This document shows positions 1 to 8,202 of a DNA stretch of 64,000 bases, piece after piece. The notes beneath the pieces are model-generated. The model was not told where the DNA came from. It ran no database searches and saw only the letters and a program-made list of their open reading frames with translations. How positions within the stretch are numbered: position 1 is the first letter of the stretch; each line of letters begins with the position of its first letter. Source of the DNA: Pseudomonas cremoricolorata DSM 17059 = NBRC 16634 (lineage in GTDB: Bacteria > Pseudomonadota > Gammaproteobacteria > Pseudomonadales > Pseudomonadaceae); contig NZ_AUEA01000001.1 in the NCBI RefSeq assembly GCF_000425745.1, forward strand, positions 248,001-312,000, written 5' to 3'. A program made the position numbers and the translations under genes.

Positions 1-2
1 CC

Positions 3-1061
3 GCCGAATGGGCGCCGCAGACCCAGGTCTGGATGGTCTGGCCAGAGCGCTCGGACAACTGGCGCTTGGGCGGCAAGCCGGCGCAGGCTGCACACGTTAC
101 CTTGGCCAAAGCCATCGCCCGCTTCGAACCGGTCACCGTGGCCGCCTCGGCCGGCCAGTACGAGAACGCTCGTCGCCAGCTCGACCTGCCCAACATCCGC
201 GTGGTGGAAATCAGCAGCGACGACGCCTGGGTGCGTGACACCGGGCCGACCTTCGTGATCAACGCCAGCGGCGAAGTGCGCGGCGTCGATTGGGCCTTCA
301 ACGCCTGGGGCGGCTTCGACGGCGGCCTGTACTCGCCCTGGAACCGCGACGCGGAACTGGCGGCCAAGGTGTTGGAAATGGAGCGCTGCCAGCGCTACCA
401 CACCGAAGGCTTCGTGCTCGAAGGCGGCTCGATTCATGTCGATGGTGAAGGCACCCTGATCACCACCGAAGAATGCCTGCTCAACCGTAACCGCAACCCG
501 CACCTGAGCCGTGAGCAGATCGAGCAGGTGCTGGCCGAGCAGTTGGCGGTGGAGAAGGTCATCTGGCTGCCGGATGGCCTGTTCAACGATGAAACCGACG
601 GCCATGTGGATAACTTCTGCTGCTACGTGCGCCCGGGCGAGGTGCTGCTTGCCTGGACCGACGATCCGCAAAACCCCAACTACCCACGCTGCCAGGCGGC
701 GATGCAGGTGCTGGAGAGCAGCCGTGACGCCAAGGGCCGTGCGCTGACCGTGCACAAGATGCCGATCCCAGGGCCGTTGTTCGCCACCGAAGAGGAATGC
801 GCAGGCGTCGATCAGGTGGCCGGCAGTCAGCCGCGTGATCCGTCGGTGCGTCTGGCCGGTTCCTATGTCAACTTCCTCATCGTCAACGGCGGCATCATCG
901 CCCCTAGCTTCGATGACCCGATGGACGCCCAGGCCCGCGACATTCTGGCGGCGCTGTTCCCGGACCACGAAGTGGTGATGATTCCGGGCCGCGAACTGCT
1001 GCTTGGCGGCGGCAACATCCACTGCCTGACCCAGCAGCAGCCGGCGCCTGTGCACGGCTGA
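3..1061 (+). CDS. aguA: agmatine deiminase (5' end outside window)
   Basis: Hydrolyses agmatine to N-carbamoylputrescine and ammonia, a cytosolic step of arginine/agmatine breakdown to putrescine. The reading frame is open from base 3; 352 residues are visible against about 368 for the family, so roughly 15 N-terminal residues lie before the window. Family hallmarks seen: a [14 protein letters not shown] start region, WVRDTGP (substrate-guanidine pocket), [11 protein letters not shown], an [10 protein letters not shown] segment, and the GGGNIHCLT end motif, whose cysteine (codon at 1023-1025) is the catalytic nucleophile of the PAD-like fold. The stop is TGA at 1059-1061. The usual partner, N-carbamoylputrescine amidase (aguB), is not visible and may lie upstream. 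Confidence 0.95.
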   Translation, partial: AEWAPQTQVWMVWPERSDNWRLGGKPAQAAHVTLAKAIARFEPVTVAASAGQYENARRQLDLPNIRVVEISSDDAWVRDTGPTFVINASGEVRGVDWAFNAWGGFDGGLYSPWNRDAELAAKVLEMERCQRYHTEGFVLEGGSIHVDGEGTLITTEECLLNRNRNPHLSREQIEQVLAEQLAVEKVIWLPDGLFNDETDGHVDNFCCYVRPGEVLLAWTDDPQNPNYPRCQAAMQVLESSRDAKGRALTVHKMPIPGPLFATEEECAGVDQVAGSQPRDPSVRLAGSYVNFLIVNGGIIAPSFDDPMDAQARDILAALFPDHEVVMIPGRELLLGGGNIHCLTQQQPAPVHG

Positions 1062-1077
1062 TCGGTGCCGTGTTGTA

Positions 1078-1104
1078 GTGTGGGCGCTGCAAAAGCGCTC
1101 ACAC
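1078..1104. terminator. imperfect 11-bp stem-loop after aguA
   Basis: The arms GTGTGGGCGCT and AGCGCTCACAC differ at one position (a G-U pair in RNA) and enclose a 5-base loop. It sits 17 bases after the aguA stop. There is no clear T-run, so it is either a weak terminator or an mRNA 3'-end stabiliser. The flanks resemble the REP-type repeats common in Pseudomonas intergenic DNA. Confidence 0.45.
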
Positions 1105-1213
1105 ATTGCGACTCTTCCTACAGAATAATTCACCAGTTCTGCTCGAAATGACCCTTCAAATTTGCTGCTGAAGCGGCGAAATCTGGTTATAACCTTATTC
1201 TTTTCACGATTTT

Positions 1214-1243
1214 TTGACATTTTCGTCAAGTCGCAGCTAGGAT
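1214..1243 (+). promoter_or_regulatory. sigma-70-type promoter of the OprD-family porin
   Basis: A perfect TTGACA (1214-1219) is followed by an 18-bp spacer and TAGGAT (1238-1243). It lies in an AT-rich stretch of the aguA-porin gap, about 100 bases before the porin start. No operator was recognised. Confidence 0.55.
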
Positions 1244-1341
1244 TCGATCCCTCTTCGCTGGCCCGGCTTGGGTCAGTCTGCTGCCAGGTGCCGTGGATCG
1301 CTCACAGCGCTTGTTGATGTCGTGATAAGGAAAACGCCCCA

Positions 1342-2631
1342 ATGTTGAACACCAGGATCAGCCTCGTCGCACTGGCATTGATTGCCGCGAGCCAGGCCCA
1401 GGCCAATGAGCAGGCCCAAAGCAAAGGCTTCGTCGAAGACAGCCACGCCAACGTGCTGCTGCGCAACGCCTACATCAACCGTGACAAGAAGCACGGTAAT
1501 TCCGACCAGGCCGAGTGGGGCCAGGCGTTCATCGGCAAGTTCAGCTCCGGCTTCACCCAGGGCACGGTCGGCGTCGGCGTCGATGCCTTCGGCCTGTATG
1601 CGCTGCGTCTGGATGGCGGCAAGGGCCGTAACGGCGGAGCCGGCATCGACTTCTTCAAGCCCAGCGATACCGCGCCAGCCAACTCCCCGCACAACCTCGC
1701 CCGCGCCGGTGCAGCGGTGAAGTTCCGTATCTCCAACACCGTGCTCAAGTACGGCGACCAGATGCCGTCGCTGCCCGTGCTGCAACACGACGACGCCCGC
1801 CTGCTGCCCGAGAGCTTCACCGGCACGCTGATCACCTCCAAGGAGATCAAGGGCCTGGAACTGAACGCCGGCCGCTTCACCCAGGAAGCGCGCAAGAGCG
1901 CCGAAGGCCGCGACAGCGGCGGTCTGAAGTCGATCAACGTGCTCGGCGGCAGCTACCACTTCACTGACAGCTTCAGCGGCTCGCTGTACACCTCGCAGGT
2001 CGAAGACGTGCTGCAAAAGCACTACCTGGGCCTGAACTACGTCCATGCCATCGCCGACGACCAATCGCTGACCCTGGACTTCAACGGCTACAAGACCGAA
2101 ATCAACAACAAGTACGTCAAGGCCGCTGACCTGACGGGCGATCGCAACACCATCTGGAGCCTGGCGGCGACCTACGCCTTCGGCCCGCACGCGCTGACCC
2201 TGGCGCACCAGCGCAGCACCGGCAGCACCGGTTACAACTACGGCTGGTACCAGAACCGTGGCGGCGTCGGCGATGGCGGCTCGAGCATCTTCCTGGCCAA
2301 CTCCTACTGGTCCGACTTCAACGCCGAAGACGAGCGTTCCTGGCAGATCGCCTACGACCTCGACTTCGCCGGCTTCGGCGTTCCAGGCCTGACCTACAAG
2401 GTCGCCTACGTACGCGGTGACAACATCAACACCCACGGCTTCGGCGAAGGCAAAGAGCGCGAGATCTTCAACCAAGTGCGCTACGTCGTGCAGGAAGGCC
2501 CGGCCAAGGACCTCTCGGTCAAGCTGCGCAGCTCGTACCTGCGCACCTCCGAAAGCGTGCGCCAGAACGGCTACAACGACGACGGCAACGAAGTCCGCGT
2601 ATTCGTCGAGTACCCGATCAGCATCTTCTGA
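1342..2631 (+). CDS. OprD-family outer-membrane porin
   Basis: A substrate-specific outer-membrane channel for basic amino acids, peptides or organic acids (OccD/OccK class); the exact substrate cannot be read from the sequence. The 429 residues match the family length. It begins with a cleavable signal peptide (hydrophobic to about A22, mature end near NEQAQ). OprD hallmarks follow: GFVEDSHANVLLRNAYINRD near the mature N-terminus, repeated amphipathic beta strands, YGDQMPSLPV, and a C-terminal strand ending in phenylalanine (YPISIF), as the BAM machinery requires. The AAGGA about 10 bases before ATG 1342 supports the start. It has its own promoter and terminator, so it is probably monocistronic. 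The adjacent aguA makes a polyamine or arginine-related substrate possible, but that is only inference. Confidence 0.9.
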   Translation: MLNTRISLVALALIAASQAQANEQAQSKGFVEDSHANVLLRNAYINRDKKHGNSDQAEWGQAFIGKFSSGFTQGTVGVGVDAFGLYALRLDGGKGRNGGAGIDFFKPSDTAPANSPHNLARAGAAVKFRISNTVLKYGDQMPSLPVLQHDDARLLPESFTGTLITSKEIKGLELNAGRFTQEARKSAEGRDSGGLKSINVLGGSYHFTDSFSGSLYTSQVEDVLQKHYLGLNYVHAIADDQSLTLDFNGYKTEINNKYVKAADLTGDRNTIWSLAATYAFGPHALTLAHQRSTGSTGYNYGWYQNRGGVGDGGSSIFLANSYWSDFNAEDERSWQIAYDLDFAGFGVPGLTYKVAYVRGDNINTHGFGEGKEREIFNQVRYVVQEGPAKDLSVKLRSSYLRTSESVRQNGYNDDGNEVRVFVEYPISIF

Positions 2632-2652
2632 TCGATCGCTGCGCGGTAGTCC

Positions 2653-2683
2653 AACAGCCTCGGTGAATGCCGGGGCTGTTTCG
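2653..2683 (+). terminator. rho-independent terminator of the porin gene
   Basis: An 11-bp stem (AACAGCCTCGG with CCGGGGCTGTT, one G-U pair) and a 6-base loop are followed by TCGTTT, 22 bases after the porin stop. It also separates the porin from the convergent T6SS effector cassette. Confidence 0.75.
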
Positions 2684-2703
2684 TTTCAACGCCGCTTCGA
2701 TGT

Positions 2704-3369
2704 TCAGGTGGACTGAATGAAGAAGTATCCCCCTTCATCCCCCTCCTTGCCGCGCCGCGCCTGACGGTCGACGTAGACGTAGCCGATTCCTTCTGCGAGC
2801 AGACCCTCATGCTCGGGGCTCCATTGGGCGATGTCGTAGTCCCTCAATTGCAGCAGAAACAGATAACGGTTCGGCTCGTAGATCGGGTCTTGCAGCCACG
2901 ACGGCCGACCGACCGGCTTGCTCACTTCCAGCCCGTTGTCGTCATCTTCCAACTCCTGCTCGAGCTCTTCGTCGCTCATCGCCTGAAAGTGGATGAACGC
3001 GCTTGGCAGCAGCAGCGTGCCCGGCGTCGGCGACAGGGGCTGGTCGCTCAGGCGGTGCAGCAGGACCCGGGCGTAACCTGCGTTGCGCACGGTTTCCAGC
3101 TCGCTTTGCTGATTGACGGTGTAGCGGCGTTGGGTCGCTTCGTTGAACTCACCGTCGCGTTGCTTGACTGCGATGAACACGGTCAGCGCCATGCCCTCGG
3201 GGATGAAGGTCACCGGCAGGAAACGCTCGGTGAGGGTCAGCAGTGGGGTTAGCAGTTCGCCGGAATCCGGGGCCCGTGGCCACAGCTCCATATCGGGCAG
3301 GAAAGCCCCGCCGCCGACCTGGCCGAGCCCTGCGTCCTGGTCGGAAAACACGATCTTGTTCGAGCTCAT
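2704..3369 (-). CDS. putative immunity protein for the Rhs toxin
   Basis: A 221-residue soluble protein without signal peptide or membrane segment. It has a strongly acidic stretch near the middle (EELEQELEDDD) and a tail rich in aromatics (RYLFLLQLRDYD, GIGYVYVD). That tail loosely recalls DUF1963/YwqG-like proteins, but I do not firmly recognise the family. It starts two bases after the stop of the Rhs toxin gene on the same strand, the standard place for the cognate immunity gene of a polymorphic toxin, and it is the last gene of the cassette. ATG 3369 is preferred because AAGGG lies about 11 bases upstream; an in-frame ATG at 3381 would overlap the toxin and has no ribosome site. The immunity role is inferred from position. 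Confidence 0.6.
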   Translation of the reverse strand: MSSNKIVFSDQDAGLGQVGGGAFLPDMELWPRAPDSGELLTPLLTLTERFLPVTFIPEGMALTVFIAVKQRDGEFNEATQRRYTVNQQSELETVRNAGYARVLLHRLSDQPLSPTPGTLLLPSAFIHFQAMSDEELEQELEDDDNGLEVSKPVGRPSWLQDPIYEPNRYLFLLQLRDYDIAQWSPEHEGLLAEGIGYVYVDRQARRGKEGDEGGYFFIQST

Positions 3370-3371
3370 GG

Positions 3372-6300
3372 TCAGTAACATCCCTTGCTCTTGGCGAACG
3401 ACTTGGCATAGCGCCGTGCGGTTCGCAGTTGTTGAATGGTCATCTCGCCCTTCACCACCATGGAGTTGTAGATTGCCTTGGACATCAGCTTGATCTCCAG
3501 GCGGCCGCTGCGCAGCATCTGATTGCCTTTCAGACCCAGCTGTTTACGCAGTCGCCTTTCCTCGCGGTGCACGGCGCGGTGGTTGGTCGGGCTCAGGGCG
3601 ATGGACGGGTTGCCACGCAGGCGCTGGCCATTGCTGGCGATACCTTTGTCCTGGAGGAATTTGTTGCGCACCACTTCGTGGGCCTCGCGGCCATCGTTCT
3701 TGTGCACCTCGGCGCCGTAGCCTGCGACCTCGCCTTCATTCAACAACCCCCACGGATCGATCCAGGTAAAGGGATTCGGCGCATACGCATAGTGATTCAG
3801 ACCGCCCGATATACCGATTGGATCGGGCTGGGTGAAGCGTCCGATGTCCGGGTCGTAGAAGCGGAACAGGTTGTAGTGCAGGCCGCTCTCGCGGTCCAGG
3901 TACTGGCCCTGGAAGCGCAGGTTCTGCTGTGCAGCGAAGTCGCTGCTGGCGTATTCCTGGCGGGTCTGGCCCCAGGTCGAGTAGCGCGCACTCCAGCACA
4001 GCTCACCGTTGTCGTCGCTGAGTTGTTCAGGCAGGCCGTTGAGGTCGTTGTGGTAGTGGCGCAGGTGCTGGTAGTCGCCTTCACCGTCGATGCGCGCCAG
4101 TGGCTCGTGGCCGTCATCCAGGTACAGGTACAACGTCTGCCGGCCATCGCGACGCTCGCCGCTCAGGCGCAAGCCATCCCAGGTGAACTCGGTCTGCCCC
4201 AGCAGCACACCGCCGAGGGTGGTCTCGCGTTTGCCAATGCGCCGTCCCATCGGGTCGTAGGTCATGTGCAGAACCCGCTCGCGCCCGGGCTGCAGGGTGT
4301 GCACTTCGATCAGGCGGTGTTCGGCGTCATACACGAAGCGTTGCGTGCCATGGCGACGGCTGCGCTTTTCCTTGAGCCGCCCAAATCCGTCGTAGGTGTA
4401 GCGCTTGTCTTCGAAGGTCAGCAGCCGATCATGCTTGACCAGTCCCGCGCCAGAGGGGTGTGGATCGAGCAGGTTGCCGGCCGGGTCGTAGTGGAACTGT
4501 TCATGCAGGCCCTGGCTGGGCGCATCGACGGCGGCGATACGTCCGCTGGCGTCGTGGTTGAAGGTCTGCCAACCCTGCAGGTCGGGGCGCTGCACATAGC
4601 GGCTGGCGAGGTTGTCGAGCAGGTCGTAGGCAAAGCGCAGTTGATCGCTGGCGGGCACTTGTTGCGCCTGGCTCGCTGAGCGCCTCAACCGCGCACGCAG
4701 GTGCCCGGCACGGTCGTACTCGCTGCGGGTCAGCAACTGCCCCTGGCTGCGCAGCACTTCGCGGTGCAGGCGGTCGCGCTGGAAGTCGCTGACCAGCCGG
4801 CCGTCGACGTTGACCTGATGCAGGTGACCACTGCCGTAGTACAGGCGATTGATCCAGCGGCCATCGGCCACACGAGTGCGGGTCAGGTTGCCGAGTGGGT
4901 CATATTCATGACGCAGGCTACCGCTGGCGCTGCGTTCTTCGAGCAACTGGCCGAGTGCGTCGTAGGCAAAGCCCAGCGATTGACTGCGTCCGTCGACCCC
5001 ATCGAAGGTCATGTCCAGCAACTGATCGACCGCGTCGTAGCGGTAGCGGGTGCACCCATCGCGGGTGGTGCGAATCAACAGACGGCCAACGGCATCGTGC
5101 TGCATCTGATGAACGATCGGCGCTTCGTCGCTGCCTGCGGTGGGCACGAACTGCACCTCGCAGAGGTTATCGCCGGCATCGTAGCGATAGTGGCGGGTGC
5201 TGCCATCGAGGTTGCACTCGGCCACCAGCCGGTCGGCGGCGTCCCAGGTGAAACTGTGCAGTTCACCGTTGGCATTGCGCATGCCGGTCAGCCGCCCATA
5301 GGGGTCGTGCAGGTAGCTGACGCTGCGGCCAAAGGCATCGCGCCGGGTGGTCAGCTGACCGCGACTGTTGTAGCCCAGCTCGGTGACATGCCCGGCCGGA
5401 TCTAGGTAGCCCACCAGCAAGCCGCGCTCGTCGTAGCGGTACTGCTCGATGCGCCCGTCAGGCTGGGTCACTTGCAGCAAACGGCCATCGAGGTCGTGCT
5501 GGTAGTCGGTGACTTCGCCCAGGGCGTTGCTCAGGCTGCTTAGGTGGCCATGGGCGTCGTAGGTCAGCCGGGTGACGGCATCGGTGCAATCGGTCTGGCG
5601 CAGCAGCAAGCCGCGCAGGCTCCATTGCAGGGTGCGACGGGTGCCGGCGGCATCGATGATCTCGCACGGACAACCGTGGGCGTCGTAGCGGTAGCGGGTG
5701 ATGCCGCCCAGCGGATCGGTCTCGCTGATGCAGTTGCCGCGTGGGTCGTAGCGGTATTGCCAACGCTGACCGGCGGCATCGGTCTGCGCCGTTGGTAGTG
5801 ACCAGTGTTCGAGCCAACTGGTGGATTCCCGTCGGCCCAGCGGGTCGAGCGTTTCCACCAGGTTGCCCGAGGCATCGTAGAGAAACCGCCACTGGCCACC
5901 GGCAGGATCGGTGGCGCCGAGCAGTTGGCGTTCGTCATCCCACTCGAACTGCCAGGTCTGGCCCAGCGGATCGCTGTGCCGGGTGATCTGCAACTGCGCG
6001 TTCCAGGCATGCAGGTTGACCCGTTGCAGGCTGTCGGTGACGCGGGTGATGCCGGCTTCGAGGTCGTAGTCGAACTGGTAGCTGTCGCCGGCATCGGTCC
6101 AGTGCCGTATCACCCGCGCAGCGTCGCCGATCTCGGCCCACTCGTAGAAGCAGCGCAGGCCGCTGCGGGTCTGGTGCTGGCACAGGCGTTCGGCGGCGTC
6201 GTAGGCAAAGCTGCGCAGCAGGCGCTGCTGGCCGTCACGAACCTCGACCAGCAGGCCGCGGGCATCGTAGTGATAGTGCGCGCGCACTGCGTTGTGGCCA

Positions 6301-7745
6301 TCGGCATCACGCTGCTCGATATGGCTGACGCGCTGCGGCCAGTGCTCGTTGTAGTGCAGGTGCAGGCAGACGCTGTCGAAGGTGTCGCGCAATTGGCTGA
6401 GGCGGCCTTGGGCGTCGTAGTCCAGGTAGATGCGGTTGTCGTTGCGATCGCCCAACTGGCTCAGGCGCAGGTGCTCGGGGCGTCCTGGCGTGGGCTGGAA
6501 CAACCGGTACTGGCCCTCACGGCTCTCGCTCAGCAGTTCTCCATTGGCTGCGCGACGAATGCTCAGGCCTTCACCGACACTGAACACCGCCTCGCCCAGG
6601 GCGATGCAGCCCATGTCCACGGCCCGCGCCTGTTCGTCGTACAGCCACAGCCGCTCGCTGCCATCGGCGTCTGCAACGAGGCTTACACTGACCTCGAAAG
6701 CCGTGCTCCAGCCCGGCCCGAACAACGTGTGCCGGCGCTCGTCACGGCTGCTGTAGAAACGCTGCCAGTCGATGGCCAGCATTGCCTGCACGCTGAAGTC
6801 GAGGTCGTCTTCGCCGCACAGCACCTTGGCCCCGGTAGCGGCATGCACCGGGTTCGGTGAGGCGCTGGTGGCGCGAATCAGCGCGCCGCTGACGGCACTG
6901 GTGGCGTAGCTGGTGGCGCCGCCCAGCAGCATGCAGCCCAGCTTGCTGTAGAACTTGCCACCACGCCCGCGCAGCAGCATCAACGCCGAAATCGCCAAAC
7001 CGATGCCCGGCGTCTTGCCGCTGCGAATCTCGCGTACCACGATCGGCTCGCCGCCGATACGTACGTCGCTCGACACCTCGCCGCCATCGACCACCACCGC
7101 TTCGCAGGTGCTGCGGTCGCCGCTGCGCACGGCGGGGTGGCCGTTGATCATGACCTTGCTCGAGCCTTCGGCCAGGTACTGCGGCGGCATGGCCGGGTGC
7201 TTGCTGCAGAGGATCTTGTCGTCGTTGGCTTCCTGGGTATTCGGCGCGGGACTGGCGACGGTCGGGCGCCACATCTGCGAGAAGAAGCCCTTGGCCATGT
7301 CGAGGAAGGTTTGTTCCTCGGCCTGCGCGTCGGCGGCGACCTGTTCTGCCTCCAGCGGCGACAGGGGCGCCAGCACGATACCGGCGGCGCGGGCGGCGGG
7401 CTTGCCGTTGATGTGGGTGTCGCTGGAGCCGCTGGCGATGGTGGCTTGTACGGTGGGCGGCGAGAGGGCATTGCCGATGCCCTCGCATAATCGACTGAGC
7501 CCGGTGTCGGCGCCGGTCTTTGCCATCGCCACACCGACCACCAGGCCGACCGCTGCGCCGAGCACGAAGCAGCCCAGCCCGCCCGTGGCCACGGTGATGC
7601 CGAAGGCCGCCGCCACCGCGGCGGTGGCCAGCGCGCCGATGGCCACGGTGGCGGCCACCTCCAGCACGCCGCCGACGATGTCGGCCAGCATCGAGGTGTG
7701 CAGCAGCGCATCGCCTTCGCGGGCGGCCCAGAATGCGTCAGACAT
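3372..7745 (-). CDS. prePAAR/PAAR-Rhs type VI effector with C-terminal toxin
   Basis: A 1457-residue specialised T6SS effector. Domain order: prePAAR motif AAREGDALLH (residues 7-16, fitting AARxxDxxxH); first hydrophobic region (about 21-72); PAAR domain (about 95-240) that caps the VgrG spike; second hydrophobic region (about 247-290); then an Rhs core with many YD repeats (about 300-1334) ending in the self-cleavage region and DPWGL. The variable tip is the last 123 residues (bases 3372-3743), with AHEVV, RGNPSIALSPTNH and RAVHREERR; the spaced His-Asn-His-His pattern suggests an HNH-type nuclease, without certainty. The tip is visibly less GC-rich than the core, as expected for exchanged toxin tips. 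The Eag chaperone gene is directly upstream and the putative immunity gene directly downstream. Confidence 0.9.
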   Translation of the reverse strand: MSDAFWAAREGDALLHTSMLADIVGGVLEVAATVAIGALATAAVAAAFGITVATGGLGCFVLGAAVGLVVGVAMAKTGADTGLSRLCEGIGNALSPPTVQATIASGSSDTHINGKPAARAAGIVLAPLSPLEAEQVAADAQAEEQTFLDMAKGFFSQMWRPTVASPAPNTQEANDDKILCSKHPAMPPQYLAEGSSKVMINGHPAVRSGDRSTCEAVVVDGGEVSSDVRIGGEPIVVREIRSGKTPGIGLAISALMLLRGRGGKFYSKLGCMLLGGATSYATSAVSGALIRATSASPNPVHAATGAKVLCGEDDLDFSVQAMLAIDWQRFYSSRDERRHTLFGPGWSTAFEVSVSLVADADGSERLWLYDEQARAVDMGCIALGEAVFSVGEGLSIRRAANGELLSESREGQYRLFQPTPGRPEHLRLSQLGDRNDNRIYLDYDAQGRLSQLRDTFDSVCLHLHYNEHWPQRVSHIEQRDADGHNAVRAHYHYDARGLLVEVRDGQQRLLRSFAYDAAERLCQHQTRSGLRCFYEWAEIGDAARVIRHWTDAGDSYQFDYDLEAGITRVTDSLQRVNLHAWNAQLQITRHSDPLGQTWQFEWDDERQLLGATDPAGGQWRFLYDASGNLVETLDPLGRRESTSWLEHWSLPTAQTDAAGQRWQYRYDPRGNCISETDPLGGITRYRYDAHGCPCEIIDAAGTRRTLQWSLRGLLLRQTDCTDAVTRLTYDAHGHLSSLSNALGEVTDYQHDLDGRLLQVTQPDGRIEQYRYDERGLLVGYLDPAGHVTELGYNSRGQLTTRRDAFGRSVSYLHDPYGRLTGMRNANGELHSFTWDAADRLVAECNLDGSTRHYRYDAGDNLCEVQFVPTAGSDEAPIVHQMQHDAVGRLLIRTTRDGCTRYRYDAVDQLLDMTFDGVDGRSQSLGFAYDALGQLLEERSASGSLRHEYDPLGNLTRTRVADGRWINRLYYGSGHLHQVNVDGRLVSDFQRDRLHREVLRSQGQLLTRSEYDRAGHLRARLRRSASQAQQVPASDQLRFAYDLLDNLASRYVQRPDLQGWQTFNHDASGRIAAVDAPSQGLHEQFHYDPAGNLLDPHPSGAGLVKHDRLLTFEDKRYTYDGFGRLKEKRSRRHGTQRFVYDAEHRLIEVHTLQPGRERVLHMTYDPMGRRIGKRETTLGGVLLGQTEFTWDGLRLSGERRDGRQTLYLYLDDGHEPLARIDGEGDYQHLRHYHNDLNGLPEQLSDDNGELCWSARYSTWGQTRQEYASSDFAAQQNLRFQGQYLDRESGLHYNLFRFYDPDIGRFTQPDPIGISGGLNHYAYAPNPFTWIDPWGLLNEGEVAGYGAEVHKNDGREAHEVVRNKFLQDKGIASNGQRLRGNPSIALSPTNHRAVHREERRLRKQLGLKGNQMLRSGRLEIKLMSKAIYNSMVVKGEMTIQQLRTARRYAKSFAKSKGCY

Positions 7746-7757
7746 CGCCGCGTCCGC

Positions 7758-8192
7758 TCAGCCGAGGTTGTCGAAGTCGAGCGATTGCTTGAGCTGCGCC
7801 CAGTGCGCCGCCTCGGCCGCGCCCAGGGGCTGCGGCTTGACATAGCTGAGCGCGAACATCTTGCGCGTGCCCGGCAGCAGCAACGCCAGCTGGTACTGAT
7901 AGACCTTGTCCTGGCCCTTGCTGAACTGGCTGCTCAGCTCGATGGCGTCGATGTCCTGCGCGGCACCGACCTTGACTGCGCTGGCCGGCACGAAATGCAG
8001 GTCCTTGACCTGCTGCTGCAAGCGCTGAAATTGGCCGTCGAAGTTGCTCTGCAGGGTTTCGCCTTCGGCCAGCAGGCTGCGGCTGACGATCAGCGAGGTG
8101 CCCAGCGCGTCGAAGCGCAGGATGTTGATGCTGGTGTCGGTGACGCCCGCATCCGGCAGGGCGAAACGGAATTCGTTGAGGCGGTAGGTCAT
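7758..8192 (-). CDS. Eag (DUF1795/DcrB-like) effector chaperone
   Basis: A 144-residue protein of the EagR/EagT family, cytosolic chaperones that shield the N-terminal transmembrane segments of prePAAR effectors and load them on VgrG. The sequence reads MTYRLNEFRFALPD..., followed by SLIVSRSLLAEGETLQ, typical of the family, and ends with KMFALSYVKPQP. It lies between vgrG (10-base gap) and rhs (12-base gap) on the same strand, the canonical order vgrG-eag-effector-immunity. A longer reading frame continues upstream but only as low-complexity antisense-like sequence inside vgrG, so ATG 8192 is taken. The two hydrophobic regions of the Rhs protein are the expected clients. Confidence 0.88.
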   Translation of the reverse strand: MTYRLNEFRFALPDAGVTDTSINILRFDALGTSLIVSRSLLAEGETLQSNFDGQFQRLQQQVKDLHFVPASAVKVGAAQDIDAIELSSQFSKGQDKVYQYQLALLLPGTRKMFALSYVKPQPLGAAEAAHWAQLKQSLDFDNLG

Positions 8193-8202
8193 GAAGGTCT
8201 CG

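Noticed and set aside
1273..2475. 400-codon minus-strand frame opposite the porin
   Set aside because: The porin is clearly coding with promoter, signal peptide and C-terminal Phe; the antisense frame has only Val/Gly/Ala-rich sequence.
3243..4679. Long plus-strand open frame opposite the Rhs gene
   Set aside because: It lies antisense to a well-supported Rhs reading frame, is Val/Ala/Gln-rich and shows no domain; typical of open antisense frames in GC-rich DNA.
3744..6900. Repeat-like patterning in the Rhs gene
   Set aside because: These are degenerate YD-repeat protein motifs, not DNA repeats or a CRISPR array; spacing and sequence vary.
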